NCBI GenBank assembly: GCA_008923285.1
Contig: WBSG01000004.1
Location: forward strand, 62,001-126,000
Source of the DNA: Betaproteobacteria bacterium SCN2
GTDB taxonomy: Bacteria; Pseudomonadota; Gammaproteobacteria; Burkholderiales; Thiobacillaceae
DNA length: 64,000 nt
Direction: 5' to 3'
Shown here: positions 27,260 to 37,565 of the stretch, piece after piece
Layout: the number at the start of each line of letters is the position of its first letter
How positions within the stretch are numbered: position 1 is the stretch's first letter
Translations under genes and position numbers: made by a program
Notes under the pieces: generated by a model
Seen by the model: only the letters and a program-made list of their open reading frames with translations
Told to the model about the DNA's origin: nothing
The model's database searches: none

Positions 27260-28291
27260 ATGCATAAGAAGTTCGCCGCTGCGCTCGTCGCCAGCCTGTT
27301 CATGAGCCCGGCCCTGATCACCCCGGCGCACGCCCTGTTCGATTTCAAGCTGGGCGGCGGCCAGGAAGCCGGCCAGCCTTCCGGCTCCGCCGGCCCCGAC
27401 GGCGCCCAAGGCGAAGCCAAGGAACTGGAGAAATGCGACAAGCCCTACGGCACGCTGGCCGTCGCCGAAGCGCAGGACGCCGTGATTTCACACCTGCTGC
27501 AGTATGGCCTGCCTTCTCCCACCGGCGTTATCCGCATGATGGTGCAGCAGTCCAACTGCTTCGTGCTGGTCGAGCGCGGCCGCGCCATGAACAACATCCT
27601 GCAGGAGCGCCAGCTCGCCGAATCCGGCCAGCTGCGCGCAGGCTCCAACATGGGCAAGGGCCAGATGGTCACCGCCGACTACGTGCTCACCCCTGACGCG
27701 GTATTCTCCAGCAAGGACTCTGGCGGCGTCGGCGCCGCGCTGGGCGGCTTCGGCGTGTTCGGCGCGGTCGCGGGCGTGGTCGCCGGCGGCCTCAAGTTCA
27801 AGTCCGCGCAAACCAGCATGATCCTCGCCGATGCGCGTTCCTCGCTGCAGATCGCCGCCGCGCAAGGCAATGCCGAGAAGACCGACTGGGGCATCGGCGG
27901 CCTCGCCGTGGGCGCCGGCGGAGCAGGCGCGGTCGGCGCCTACACCAACACCCCGGAAGGCAAGATGATCGCCGCCAGCTATCTCGACAACTGGAACAAC
28001 ATCGTGCGCTCCATCCGCAACAACCCGCAGCTCGCGCGCCAGGACATCAACCTCAAGCAGGAATCCGGCAAGGTGGTGAAGGCGGGGGCCGCGTTCGAGG
28101 CGGGCGACGTCGTCAGCGGCAAGATCGGCGGCCTCAAGATGTACAGCCAGCCCAGCAAGACCGCCAAGGTCGTGGCCAGCCTGGCCAGGGACGAGGAAGT
28201 CATCTTCACCGGCGAGGAGAAAAACGGCTTCATGGCAGTGCAGGGCAACGGCGGCGAAGGCTGGGTGGAGAAGATCCTGATCAGGAAATAA
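27260..28291 (+). CDS. CsgG-like exported protein with C-terminal SH3-type domain
   Basis: A 343-residue exported protein. A signal peptide (residues 1-27, ending PAHA) leads to a Gly-rich linker, then a CsgG/LpoB-type domain with VIRMMVQQSNCFVLVERGRAMNNILQERQL. A Gly/Ala-rich membrane-active-looking segment (GGVGAALGGFGVFGAVAGVVAGGLKF, roughly 155-180) follows, and the C-terminus (GGLKMYSQPSKTAKVVASLARDEEVIFTGEEKNGFMAVQG) is an SH3b cell-wall-binding repeat. There is no lipobox Cys, unlike CsgG. A good ribosome site (GCGGAGGAAACAAC) precedes the ATG and a strong terminator follows. The probable role is envelope assembly; this is inference. Confidence 0.75.
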   Translation: MHKKFAAALVASLFMSPALITPAHALFDFKLGGGQEAGQPSGSAGPDGAQGEAKELEKCDKPYGTLAVAEAQDAVISHLLQYGLPSPTGVIRMMVQQSNCFVLVERGRAMNNILQERQLAESGQLRAGSNMGKGQMVTADYVLTPDAVFSSKDSGGVGAALGGFGVFGAVAGVVAGGLKFKSAQTSMILADARSSLQIAAAQGNAEKTDWGIGGLAVGAGGAGAVGAYTNTPEGKMIAASYLDNWNNIVRSIRNNPQLARQDINLKQESGKVVKAGAAFEAGDVVSGKIGGLKMYSQPSKTAKVVASLARDEEVIFTGEEKNGFMAVQGNGGEGWVEKILIRK

Positions 28292-28308
28292 GCCGGCGTC
28301 CCGCACGG

Positions 28309-28339
28309 AAATGCCCCTGGAGCGCTCCGGGGGCATTTT
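28309..28339 (+). terminator. Intrinsic terminator after the CsgG-like gene
   Basis: AAATGCCCC pairs with GGGGGCATTTT around an inner GGAGCGCTCC palindrome, with a T-tract on the plus strand (and A-tract on the left, so it may work both ways). Confidence 0.85.
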
Positions 28340-28462
28340 CATTTGTGCATGGCCGAACTTGCCGATCAGGCACTATGGTCAGGATATGGCCGTCTTTCTC
28401 GATGCTAGGGGAACCGAGTGGAACATGCCGTCTCTCACTGAAAAGCTTTCCGCCTTCACAAC

Positions 28463-29932
28463 ATGAAAACCAAACTGGCCTGTTTCCTCCTTTCGCTCGG
28501 CCTGCTGGGCGGATGTGCCATGGTCGGGCCGGATTACCGGGCGCCTGTCGCAAATTCACCCGCTGACTGGTTCCAGCTCGGTGCGGCCGCGGAGGTGGTC
28601 CGCGCCGATCCTGCCGGCGACCTGGGCCGATGGTGGCAGACCCTCAACGACCCCCTGCTGTCGGCGCTGGTGGAGCAGGCCCTGCGCTCCAGCCCCGACA
28701 TGCGCAGCGCGCAGGCCCGCCTGCGCGAATCGCGCGCGCGCCGAACCATTGCGGCTGCCGGCCTGTATCCAGAACTGAATGCATCCGCCGATGCACGCCG
28801 CAGCAAATCCAGCGAGGAGACCGGCGGCGGCACGGCGCGCAACAGCTTCAGTGCCGGCTTCGATGCCAGCTGGGAGGCCGACATGTTCGGCGGTACGCGG
28901 CGCGGCATCGAGGCAGCGGATGCCGATCTGCAGGCGAGCGAAGCCGGCCTGCACGGCACCGCAGTGACGCTTGCCGCCGAGGTCGCCCTCAACTACATCG
29001 AACTGCGTGCCTATCAGGCGCGGCTCGGCATCGCGCGCGCCAACCTCGCCAGCCAGGCGGAGACGCTGCAGCTCACCAGCTGGCGTGCACAGGCCGGACT
29101 GGTCGGCAGCCAGGACGTGGAACAGGCGCGCGCCAACTACGAGCAGACGCGTGCACAACTCCCCAGCCTGCAGAGAAGCTACGCCGAGGCTGCGCATCGC
29201 CTCGCCATCCTGCTGGGCGAAGCCCCCGGCAGCCTGCATGCGCGCATGGCCGCGGAGGCCGATTTGCCCGGGATGCCGGCCAGTGTCGCCATCGGCATTC
29301 CTGCCGACACGCTTCGCCAGCGCCCCGACGTGCGCGCCGCCGAACGCAGGCTGGCGGCGGAAACGGCACGCGTGGGCGCAGCCGAAGCGGCGCGCTATCC
29401 CGGCTTCAGGCTTTCCGGCAGCATCGGCCTGGAAGCCCTCACCTTCGGCGCACTGGGCAGCGGCGGCGCGGGCGCCTATTCCCTGCTCGCCGGCATCAGC
29501 GGGCCGCTCTTCAATGCCGGGCGCCTGCGCGCCCAGGCCGAGATCCAGGATGCCGTGCGCGAGCAGGCGCTGATCAGCTACGAGCAGGCCGTGCTCGCTG
29601 CACTGGGCGATGTGGAAAATGCCCTGGTCGCGCTGGCGCGCAGCCGCGAGCGCGAACAGGCTCTGGCCATCGCCGCCGAATCCGCGCGCAGCGCAGCGCT
29701 GCTGGCGCGCAACCAATACAGCGCCGGTCTCATCGACTTCCAGTCGGTGCTGGATACCGAACGCAGCGTGTTGTCCATCGAGGACAGCCTCGCCAGCACC
29801 CGAGCCGACGGCATTTCGGCGCTGATCCGCCTGTACAAGGCCCTGGGCGGCGGCTGGTCGCCATCCGAAAATGAAACACAGCGCACGGGCGGATCGCCCA
29901 TGCCGCCCAGCACCAGCAAGGACGCCACATGA
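28463..29932 (+). CDS. NodT-type outer membrane efflux lipoprotein
   Basis: A 489-residue outer-membrane factor. The lipobox LLGGC puts the lipidated Cys at 18, followed by MVGPDYRAPV as in OprM/NodT. Two homologous OEP repeats carry the long coiled coils (DVEQARANYEQTRAQLPSLQR and SYEQAVLAALGDVENALVAL). It provides the outer-membrane exit duct for the MacA/MacB-like genes behind it; the stop overlaps the start of macA (ATGA). Confidence 0.93.
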   Translation: MKTKLACFLLSLGLLGGCAMVGPDYRAPVANSPADWFQLGAAAEVVRADPAGDLGRWWQTLNDPLLSALVEQALRSSPDMRSAQARLRESRARRTIAAAGLYPELNASADARRSKSSEETGGGTARNSFSAGFDASWEADMFGGTRRGIEAADADLQASEAGLHGTAVTLAAEVALNYIELRAYQARLGIARANLASQAETLQLTSWRAQAGLVGSQDVEQARANYEQTRAQLPSLQRSYAEAAHRLAILLGEAPGSLHARMAAEADLPGMPASVAIGIPADTLRQRPDVRAAERRLAAETARVGAAEAARYPGFRLSGSIGLEALTFGALGSGGAGAYSLLAGISGPLFNAGRLRAQAEIQDAVREQALISYEQAVLAALGDVENALVALARSREREQALAIAAESARSAALLARNQYSAGLIDFQSVLDTERSVLSIEDSLASTRADGISALIRLYKALGGGWSPSENETQRTGGSPMPPSTSKDAT

Positions 29933-31229
29933 CGACATCTAGCACTCCACCCGCCCGCCCGAAAGAATCCCTGAAAGGCCTGCTGCAGAAGGATTCCGGC
30001 ATGTTTTCACGCCGCGGACTCTGGCTCGGCGCCGGCGCGCTGGCGGTCGCCGCGGCAATCGGCTTTTTCTTCGCGGGATCGGGTGACGAGACCGGGGCGC
30101 CGCGCTACGAAACGGCCACGGTCGAGCGGGGCCTGCTCGAAGTGAGCGTTTCCGCCACCGGCAACCTGCAGCCCACCAACCAGGTTGACGTGGGCAGCGA
30201 ACTTTCGGGCATCATCGACACCGTTCTGGTCGACATCAATGACCAGGTGAAGAAAGGCCAGGTGCTCGCGCGTCTCGACGTCTCCAAGCTCGACGACCAG
30301 ATCGCCCGATCGCGCGCGGCGCTCGTCGCGGCGGAGGCTGGCGTGCGCCAGGCCGAGGCTACCGTCATCGAAGCGCGCGCCAGCCTGCAGCGCCTGCAGG
30401 AAGTGTTCCGGCTCTCCGGCGGCAAAGTCCCCTCCCGGTCCGAGATGGAGAATGCCGAGGCTGCCATGGCTCGCGCCGAGGCCAATCTCGCCGCCGCCGC
30501 CGCCAGCGTCAGCCAGGCGCGCGCCACCCTGAGTTCCGACGAGACCAACCTGGCCAAGGCGAGCATCCGCTCGCCCATCAACGGCGTGGTGCTCGCGAGG
30601 AAAGTCGAGCCCGGCCAGACCGTGGCGGCCTCGCTGCAGGCGCCGGTGCTATTCACCCTGGCCGAGGACCTTTCGCAGATGGAACTGCAGGTCAATGTCG
30701 ACGAGGCCGATGTCGGCCAGGTCAAGGCCGGGCAGCAGGCGAGCTTCAGCGTCGACGCCTATCCCGGCCGCAAGTACCCCGCCTCCATCAGCCGCGTGAG
30801 CTACGGCTCGCAGGTGAACGAAGGCGTGGTGTCCTACCCCACCGTGCTCAAGGTCAGCAACGACGACCTCAGCCTGCGCCCGGGCATGACTGCCACCGCG
30901 CAAATCCGCACCGCGTCGCGCGAAAACGCCCTGCTCGTGCCCAATGCGGCGCTGCGCTTCACGCCTGCCGCGGGCGGGGCGCGGAAAGCCGACTCGGGCG
31001 GCATCCTCGGCTCGCTGCTGCCGCGCATGCCGCGCACGGCCAGTTCACGCGCCCCTCGCGGCGATGACGAGAAGGGCGGCGGCAGGCGGATATGGGTGCT
31101 TCAGGATGGCCAGCCCGTGCCGCTGCCGATCAAGACCGGACTCAGCAACGGCCGCATGACCGAAGTGCTGGAAGGCGAACTCAGGCCCGGCATGCAGGTG
31201 ATCACCGACACGGCCGCCCAGGCAGCGAA

Positions 31230-31233
<4 letters not shown>
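29929..31233 (+). CDS. macA: MacA-type periplasmic adaptor
   Basis: A 434-residue membrane-fusion protein. A single N-terminal membrane helix (about 33-50) is followed by half-motifs of the lipoyl domain ([23 protein letters not shown] and [20 protein letters not shown]), an alpha-helical hairpin ([22 protein letters not shown]...) and the beta-barrel domain. A low-complexity insertion with Arg/Ser (about 345-380) is unusual. It links the inner-membrane ABC components to the NodT channel. It overlaps both neighbours by four bases. Confidence 0.93.
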
Positions 31234-31945
<712 letters not shown>

Positions 31946-31949
<4 letters not shown>

Positions 31950-33151
31950 TCTGGAGCACTTTTCTGCTGGCGCTGCGCGCCATCCGCCGCAACCTGCTGC
32001 GCTCCTTTCTCACCATTCTCGGCATCGTCATCGGCGTGTCGGCGGTGATCACCATGGTCACGCTGGGCGATGGCGCCACCAAGGCGGTATCCGACCAGAT
32101 TTCCAGCCTCGGCACCAACCTGCTGACGGTGCGCCCGGGCCAGCGGCTGGCCGGCTTCGGCTTCCTCGGCGCGCCGCCTTTCAAGCTGGGCGACGCCGAG
32201 GCGCTGAAGAACCAGATCAGCGGCATCCGCGTGGTGGCGCCGACCGTGAACCGTTCCGTCACCGTGGTCAATGGCGCCAACAACTGGGCGACCAGCATTA
32301 CCGGCTCGACTTCCGACTACTTCATCGCCGGCAACTGGAAGCTGGCGGAGGGTCGTTATTTCAACGAAAGCGAAGAGCATGCCGGCACCGCGGTCTGCGT
32401 CATCGGCGAAACCATCCGCCGCGAACTATTCGGCAACCAGAATCCCGTCGGCGGCGAAATCCGCGTGCGGCAGTTCTCCTGTGAAGTCATCGGACTTCTG
32501 GCCAGCAAGGGGCAGTCGGCCATGGGCACCGACCAGGACGACACCATCGTCATGCCGCTGCGCACGGTGCAGCGCCGGCTCACCGGCAACCCCGACGTGC
32601 GCACGCTGATGGTGTCGGTGCGCGACGAGGCTTCCACCGACAAGGTCAAGAAGCAGGTCGAGCAGCTCATGCGCGAGCGGCGCAGGCTGGCGGACAGCGA
32701 GGACGACAACTTCACCGTGTTCGATACCCGCCAGATCGCGGAGACCCTGACCGGCACCATCAAGGTTATGACCATGCTGCTCGGCGCGGTGGCAGCGGTA
32801 AGCCTGCTGGTCGGCGGCATCGGCATCATGAACATCATGCTGGTATCGGTCACCGAGCGCACCCGGGAAATCGGCATCCGCCTCGCCATCGGCGCACTGG
32901 AACGGGAGGTCTTGCTGCAATTCCTGATCGAGGCCGTGGTGCTGTCGGCCTTCGGCGGCCTGATCGGCATCGCCGTCGCCATCGCGGCTTCGATGGGGCT
33001 CGCCTACCTCATGCAGGTGCCCTTCCTGTTCAATCCCGGCATCAACCTGCTCGCCTTCGTCTTCGCCGCCGCCATCGGCGTCATTTTCGGCTTTTTCCCG
33101 GCACGGCGCGCCGCGCGCCTCAATCCGATCGATGCGCTGCGCCACGAATGA
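31946..33151 (+). CDS. MacB-type ABC transporter permease (FtsX family)
   Basis: A 401-residue permease with the MacB layout: membrane helix 1 (SFLTILGIVIGVSAVITMVTLG), a large periplasmic domain (about 55-270), then three C-terminal helices, including VSLLVGGIGIMNIMLVSVTERTREIGIRLAIGA, the highly conserved FtsX/MacB block. It is the transmembrane partner of the preceding ATPase, and the stop abuts the convergent MFS gene. The substrate is not predictable. Confidence 0.94.
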
Positions 33152-34345
33152 TCAGTCGGCATGCCTCAGCGGAGCCACCACCCAGCGGTGGGCGAGCCAG
33201 GCGCCGGCGCCGCAGACGCCCATCACCAGCATGAGCGGGCGCGCCGTGCCGTCGTGCCAGAACCCGACCATCGCACCCGTCACCGTGGCAATGCCGAACT
33301 GCAGGGCGCCCATCAATGCCGACGCGGTACCGGCCTGCTGGCCGTGGGTGGCAAGCGCCGCCGCCGTGGCATTAGGGCCAATGAAGCCGAGACTGGCCAC
33401 GTAGGCGAAGAATCCCGTCAGAATCAGCGCCGACGACAGCCCGCCAGCGAGGCTTGCCAGGGCCAGCGCCAGTCCGGCCAGCGCCGGCAGCCAGATGGCA
33501 TGATGCAGCAGCCAGGTGATGCTGCGGTTCGCCAGCAGCCGCGCATTGACCTGGCTGGCGGCGACAAAGCCCAGGGCATTGGCGCCGAACACCCAGCCGA
33601 AATGCTCGGCGGGGATGCCCTGCAACCGGATCAGCACGAAGGGCGAGCCGGCGATATAGGCGAACATGCCGGCGAAGGCCAGCCCGCCGACCAGGGTGTA
33701 GCCGAGGAAGCTGCGCGAACGCAGCAACCGCCCATAATCGCCGGCCACACGGGAAAGGCTGAGCGGCGGCTCATGACGGGTGTCATGCGTTTCCGGCAGA
33801 CCGTAGTACACCGCCGCCAGGCCGATGGCGCCATACAGCGCCAGCAGCAGGAAAATCTCGCGCCAGCCCAGCCATGCCGCCACCACGCCGCCGATCAGCG
33901 GGGCGAGTATCGGCGCCAGACCCATGACCAGGATGAGCAGGGAGAAGGCACGCGCCGAATCACGCGCACCGCAGCGGTCGCGCACCACCGCGCGGGTGAT
34001 GACCAGGCTGGCGCAGCCGCCCAGGGCCTCGAGGAAGCGCACCCCGGCCAGCAGATGCACATCGGGCGCATAGGCGCAGCCGAGGGAAGCCAGGGTGTAG
34101 AGGGCGAGGCCGGCGAGCAGGGGCGGACGCCGGCCGAAGCGGTCGCTGAGGGGGCCGTAGATCAGCTGTCCCAGCGCCATGCCGATGAAAAAGCTCGACA
34201 GCGTGTATTCCACCGAGCCCGGTGCCGCCTGCAGATCGCCCTCCATTGCCGGAAATGCGGGCAAATACATGTCGATGGACAAGGGCCCGATGGCGGTCAG
34301 CGCGCCGAGCAGGATCAGCCAGGATGGGGAAAGCTTGTTTTTCAC
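33152..34345 (-). CDS. Bcr/CflA-type MFS drug efflux transporter
   Basis: About 397 residues with 12 predicted membrane helices. LTAIGPLSIDMYLPAFPAMEGDL at the N-terminus and GQLIYGPLSDRFGRRPPLL in loop 2-3 are typical of the Bcr/CflA subfamily of DHA1 proton antiporters; SLVITRAVVRDRCG is the motif C region. I chose the GTG at 34345 because it gives the family N-terminus (KNKLSPSW...) and length; longer in-frame starts exist at 34408 and 34477. Confidence 0.9.
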   Translation of the reverse strand: MKNKLSPSWLILLGALTAIGPLSIDMYLPAFPAMEGDLQAAPGSVEYTLSSFFIGMALGQLIYGPLSDRFGRRPPLLAGLALYTLASLGCAYAPDVHLLAGVRFLEALGGCASLVITRAVVRDRCGARDSARAFSLLILVMGLAPILAPLIGGVVAAWLGWREIFLLLALYGAIGLAAVYYGLPETHDTRHEPPLSLSRVAGDYGRLLRSRSFLGYTLVGGLAFAGMFAYIAGSPFVLIRLQGIPAEHFGWVFGANALGFVAASQVNARLLANRSITWLLHHAIWLPALAGLALALASLAGGLSSALILTGFFAYVASLGFIGPNATAAALATHGQQAGTASALMGALQFGIATVTGAMVGFWHDGTARPLMLVMGVCGAGAWLAHRWVVAPLRHAD

Positions 34346-34543
34346 AGTCAGGCGGCGCCGAAGTCGCCCGCCGGCGAAAAAAGCGCCGGGATACGACCTC
34401 TGCATCATACCCGAGCGCAACGATGCATGTGCCTGCGACCGGGGCCCGCTTGTGCAAACGACTGCAGCGCTGAACACGGTCCGTCCGAAAATGCGCGATA
34501 ATCGCCGGACCGGGCCCGACCTGCCCAGGCAACAGCGACTCCC

Positions 34544-35884
34544 ATGGAATTAAGCGGCAACATCCCCTTCAGCAGCGTGATGGATCTTCTGCTTGATGCA
34601 ATCTGCATCGTCGACGCGGATGGGCGCTTTGTCTTTGTCAGCGCCGCCGCCGAACGGATATTCGGCTACCCGCCCGAAGAAATGGTGGGGCAGCCGATGA
34701 TCGACTTCGTGTTCGCGGAGGACAGGGAAAGCACGCTGCAGGCCGCCGATCGGGTTTCGGCCGGCAACCCCCTGCCCTATTTCGAGAACCGCTACGTGCG
34801 CAAGGACGGCAGCATCGTCCACATCATGTGGTCCGCCCGCTGGTCGAACACCCACCAGATGCGGGTCGGCGTGGCGCGCGACATCACCGAGCGCAAGCGC
34901 GCCGAATCGCTGCAGGCGGCGGTTTATGCCATATCGGAAGCAGCCCACGCCGCCGAGGACCTGCACGCCCTGTTCCGCCAGATTCACAGCATCATCGGCA
35001 AGCTGCTGTCCGCCGGAAACTTCTCGGTCGCGCTGTATGATCGCGGCAAGGACAGGCTGAAATTCGCCTACCACGCGGCCGAGCACGATCCGGCAGCGGA
35101 GGCGCACAAAACCGAGGCCGGGGCCTTGTGCGCCAGGCTCGTCCGCGGCGATCCGGGCACGGCGCCCGGCGAGAGCGGCAGGGAGAACACGGCAAACTGC
35201 ATAGGCGTTCCGCTGAGAACCAAGCAGGGCATCATCGGCGCACTCGCGGTAAGAGGCTCGCCGTCAGATCCTCGCTACGGAGAGGGGGACGTGGAGCTGC
35301 TGCAGTTCGTCTCCACGCAAATCGCCGCCGCAATCGAGCGCAAGCAGGCGGAAATCTCCCTGCAGCACAGCGTCAACCACGATCCCCTGACCGGCCTGCC
35401 CAATCGCGAGTTGTTCAACGACCGCCTGCAGTCAGCGTTGCGCCTTGCCATGCGCAACCGCATGCCGCTGTCGCTGCTCTATCTCGACCTCGACCATTTC
35501 AAGACAATCAACGACACGCTCGGCCATCACGTCGGCGACCGGCTGCTGCAGGAAGTCGCGCAGCGCCTGACGAAATGCGTGCGCAAGTCCGACACCGTGG
35601 CCCGCATCGGCGGGGACGAGTTCCTGGTGCTGCTGAACAACGCCATCCTGCCGGAACACACCTTGCTGATTGCGGAAAAAATCCGCACTGCCCTCGGCCA
35701 GCCCTTCGATCTCGCCGGCAGCCAGTTGCAGGTGACTCCCAGCATCGGCGTCGCGCGCTACCCGGAACACGGCTCCGACTACAAATACCTGATCCTGCAC
35801 GCCGACGAGGCCATGTATGCCGCCAAAAGAAGTGGCGGCGACCGGGTCAGGATGGCCGGCCGGGAAGCGCCGCCGAACGCATGA
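34544..35884 (+). CDS. PAS-GAF-GGDEF diguanylate cyclase
   Basis: A 446-residue cytosolic signalling protein. A PAS domain lies at about 12-115 (AICIVDADGRFVFVSAAAERIFGY, ending DITERKRAE), a GAF-like domain at about 125-270, and a GGDEF domain to the C-terminus with DPLTGLPNRELF and the active-site RIGGDEFLVLL. An intact GGDEF half-site suggests cyclic-di-GMP synthesis. No RxxD inhibitory site is evident immediately before it. No membrane helix, so input is cytoplasmic. A bidirectional terminator follows. A PilZ-like protein is encoded at 56.3 kb. Confidence 0.93.
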   Translation: MELSGNIPFSSVMDLLLDAICIVDADGRFVFVSAAAERIFGYPPEEMVGQPMIDFVFAEDRESTLQAADRVSAGNPLPYFENRYVRKDGSIVHIMWSARWSNTHQMRVGVARDITERKRAESLQAAVYAISEAAHAAEDLHALFRQIHSIIGKLLSAGNFSVALYDRGKDRLKFAYHAAEHDPAAEAHKTEAGALCARLVRGDPGTAPGESGRENTANCIGVPLRTKQGIIGALAVRGSPSDPRYGEGDVELLQFVSTQIAAAIERKQAEISLQHSVNHDPLTGLPNRELFNDRLQSALRLAMRNRMPLSLLYLDLDHFKTINDTLGHHVGDRLLQEVAQRLTKCVRKSDTVARIGGDEFLVLLNNAILPEHTLLIAEKIRTALGQPFDLAGSQLQVTPSIGVARYPEHGSDYKYLILHADEAMYAAKRSGGDRVRMAGREAPPNA

Positions 35885-35915
35885 CACATCACCCGCCGGC
35901 CGTTCGCACGAACGA

Positions 35916-35940
35916 AAAAGGCGGGGCAAGCCCCGCCTTC
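35916..35940. terminator. Bidirectional terminator between the GGDEF gene and the cytochrome gene
   Basis: AAGGCGGGG pairs perfectly with CCCCGCCTT around a CAAG loop, with an A-run on the left and T-containing sequence on the right, between convergent genes. Confidence 0.85.
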
Positions 35941-35959
35941 ATTTCTCCGGACGGAACCG

Positions 35960-36262
35960 TTACAGGGTCAGGATCCACTTGGCCAGCGCCGAAGCATCGG
36001 CTGTCGCATTGGGCTGGGCGGGCATGGGCACTGCACCGTACACGCCCTTGCTGCCATTCTTGATGGCGTTGACCAGCTTGGCTTCGGCAGCCTGGTCGCC
36101 CTTGTGTTTGGCGGCGATCTCATTGAAAGACGGCCCCATCATCTTCTTGTCGACCGAATGACACACCATGCAATTGTTCTTCTTGGCCAGCGCCGCATCG
36201 GCCATTGCTGGGCCAGCGCACAGGAGGGCAACGGTCGTCAGGGCTGCAGTCAGGGCTTTCAT
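35960..36262 (-). CDS. Small periplasmic cytochrome c (c551/c552 class I)
   Basis: A 100-residue c-type cytochrome with a signal peptide (1-22, ending AMADA). A single haem site, CMVCH, follows at about 31-35 and the distal ligand is probably Met in VPMPAQPN. It resembles cytochrome c551/c552 electron donors to nitrite reductase or oxidases. A perfect FNR/Anr box 85 bp upstream suggests induction under low oxygen. The start at 36262 gives the signal peptide; an upstream in-frame ATG would add an unlikely 20 residues. Confidence 0.92.
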   Translation of the reverse strand: MKALTAALTTVALLCAGPAMADAALAKKNNCMVCHSVDKKMMGPSFNEIAAKHKGDQAAEAKLVNAIKNGSKGVYGAVPMPAQPNATADASALAKWILTL

Positions 36263-36346
36263 GGTATGTACCTTTCCTAAGTCTGTCGGGACGCAATGGA
36301 ACCACGTTTCAATTAATACCATACAACAAACGAAAATTCGTTGTCC

Positions 36347-36360
36347 TTGATCTGGATCAA
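36347..36360 (-). promoter_or_regulatory. FNR/Anr binding site upstream of the cytochrome c gene
   Basis: TTGATCTGGATCAA is a perfect TTGAT-N4-ATCAA palindrome. A TATTAAT-like -10 lies at about 36313-36319 on the minus strand, placing the box near -41.5, the class II activator position. Confidence 0.75.
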
Positions 36361-36398
36361 CCCGTCCGAAAGGATGCGAAATACCGCCAGCGCTTTTT

Positions 36399-37235
36399 TC
36401 AGTCGCTGCGCATGCAAACAGGTACCCGCTCGCGCAGGCCCGACAGGTATCGCAAAATCCCTACCGTGCGGCGGACCTGCATCCTGATGCGTTTTTTTAC
36501 GCTCAGTTTTTCCTGCAGATGGCTGAGCTGGTTGTCCGGGCGAATACCCTTCAGTTCGGAGAGCCAACCATCATCCTGCTCATAGCCCAGCGCGATGAGC
36601 TCGGCCGAAATGTCTCCATGCATGGCGAGTTGCGCAGCCAGGCGCGGCTTGTGCCTGCGCCAGGCACCGATGTTGCCTGCGCTTACCGGGCGCACGCCGC
36701 GCATCGCCTTGAGCGAGCCTGCGGAAGGGTTGGCAATCCTGTGGTACTCGCTGAAAGCGCACTGGCGGTCGAGGAAAGGCATTCTTCTCATCAATTCGGC
36801 CTGCACTGCATCCGGCTCGCGCACGAGATCCTCGTAACGAACGAGGATGCAGCGCGGATGCTGCAATATCCTGCCCGCCGCATGGTGGTACCACCTCCAG
36901 ACGAACAGGTTCGACCAGTACTTGTCGGGGGCCTTCCCGTGCCTGCTCACGATCACGTCACGCGGGTCCCTCAGCACGTATATGACCCAGAGATTGCCAT
37001 CGATGGCCAGCAGGGGCCTGACATGCAGGACATCCTGGGGATTTTTCGAGCAGAACAAGCCGACTGGCCGATCCGGTCGCATGAAGATGCTCATTTCGTG
37101 CGACGCATGACCATCGAACCTGAAACCGGCAATCATCAGTTCCGCCATCAGGGTTGTGCCGGAGCGCGGGGCGCCGACTATGTGAACGCGTCTTTTCATG
37201 ACTGTCTTGGCTGCGCCAGGCGAAGATGACTTCAC
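36399..37235 (-). CDS. Sulfotransferase family protein
   Basis: A 278-residue PAPS-dependent sulfotransferase-like protein. HIVGAPRSGTTLMAELM (about 18-34) is the 5'-phosphosulfate P-loop, and VIYVLRDPRDVIVSRHG carries the 3'-phosphate Arg/Ser site. ILVRYEDLVREPDAV is the following conserved block. Bacterial members sulfate lipids, glycans or natural products. The start may be the GTG at 37235, which overlaps the stop of a preceding short ORF (GTGA), or the ATG at 37199. It has a more AT-rich codon use than neighbours and may be acquired. Confidence 0.82.
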   Translation of the reverse strand: MKSSSPGAAKTVMKRRVHIVGAPRSGTTLMAELMIAGFRFDGHASHEMSIFMRPDRPVGLFCSKNPQDVLHVRPLLAIDGNLWVIYVLRDPRDVIVSRHGKAPDKYWSNLFVWRWYHHAAGRILQHPRCILVRYEDLVREPDAVQAELMRRMPFLDRQCAFSEYHRIANPSAGSLKAMRGVRPVSAGNIGAWRRHKPRLAAQLAMHGDISAELIALGYEQDDGWLSELKGIRPDNQLSHLQEKLSVKKRIRMQVRRTVGILRYLSGLRERVPVCMRSD

Positions 37236-37456
37236 GGATCAAGCCTGATCGGCTGTTTCAGCAACAGCCTGCTCACCACTGTTTCGGTCCTGTCTGCTGC
37301 GATCACGCGCAGCAATTGACGTCCGCTGGTTTTGAAAAGCTCGCGTTTGCCTTCCAGGTTTGTCGAAACCGGTTTTTCGAGCATTGATGCAACAGGTAGT
37401 CCAGCAGCCGTTTCGGTAGTGTGTGCGGCAAGCCGGAAGCACCTTAACGCCCCCAT
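37232..37456 (-). CDS. Short hypothetical ORF ahead of the sulfotransferase
   Basis: A possible 74-residue protein (or 50 residues from the ATG at 37384: MLEKPVSTNLEGKRELF...). I recognise no family. Its only support is the GTGA overlap of its stop with the GTG of the sulfotransferase gene, a coupling seen for real operons. The surrounding stretch 37236-37565 (330 bp) otherwise holds no gene I can support. It could equally be a decayed remnant. Confidence 0.3.
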   Translation of the reverse strand: MGALRCFRLAAHTTETAAGLPVASMLEKPVSTNLEGKRELFKTSGRQLLRVIAADRTETVVSRLLLKQPIRLDP

Positions 37457-37565
37457 GTTCTCGTGCCCCGGGCTTCACTGAAAATTTCCTCAACAGCCGC
37501 TTCATCGATAGCGTATGTGTGGCAGCACTGCGGTGGTGCCCGCCCAAAGCGGCACCCTCGGCTGT

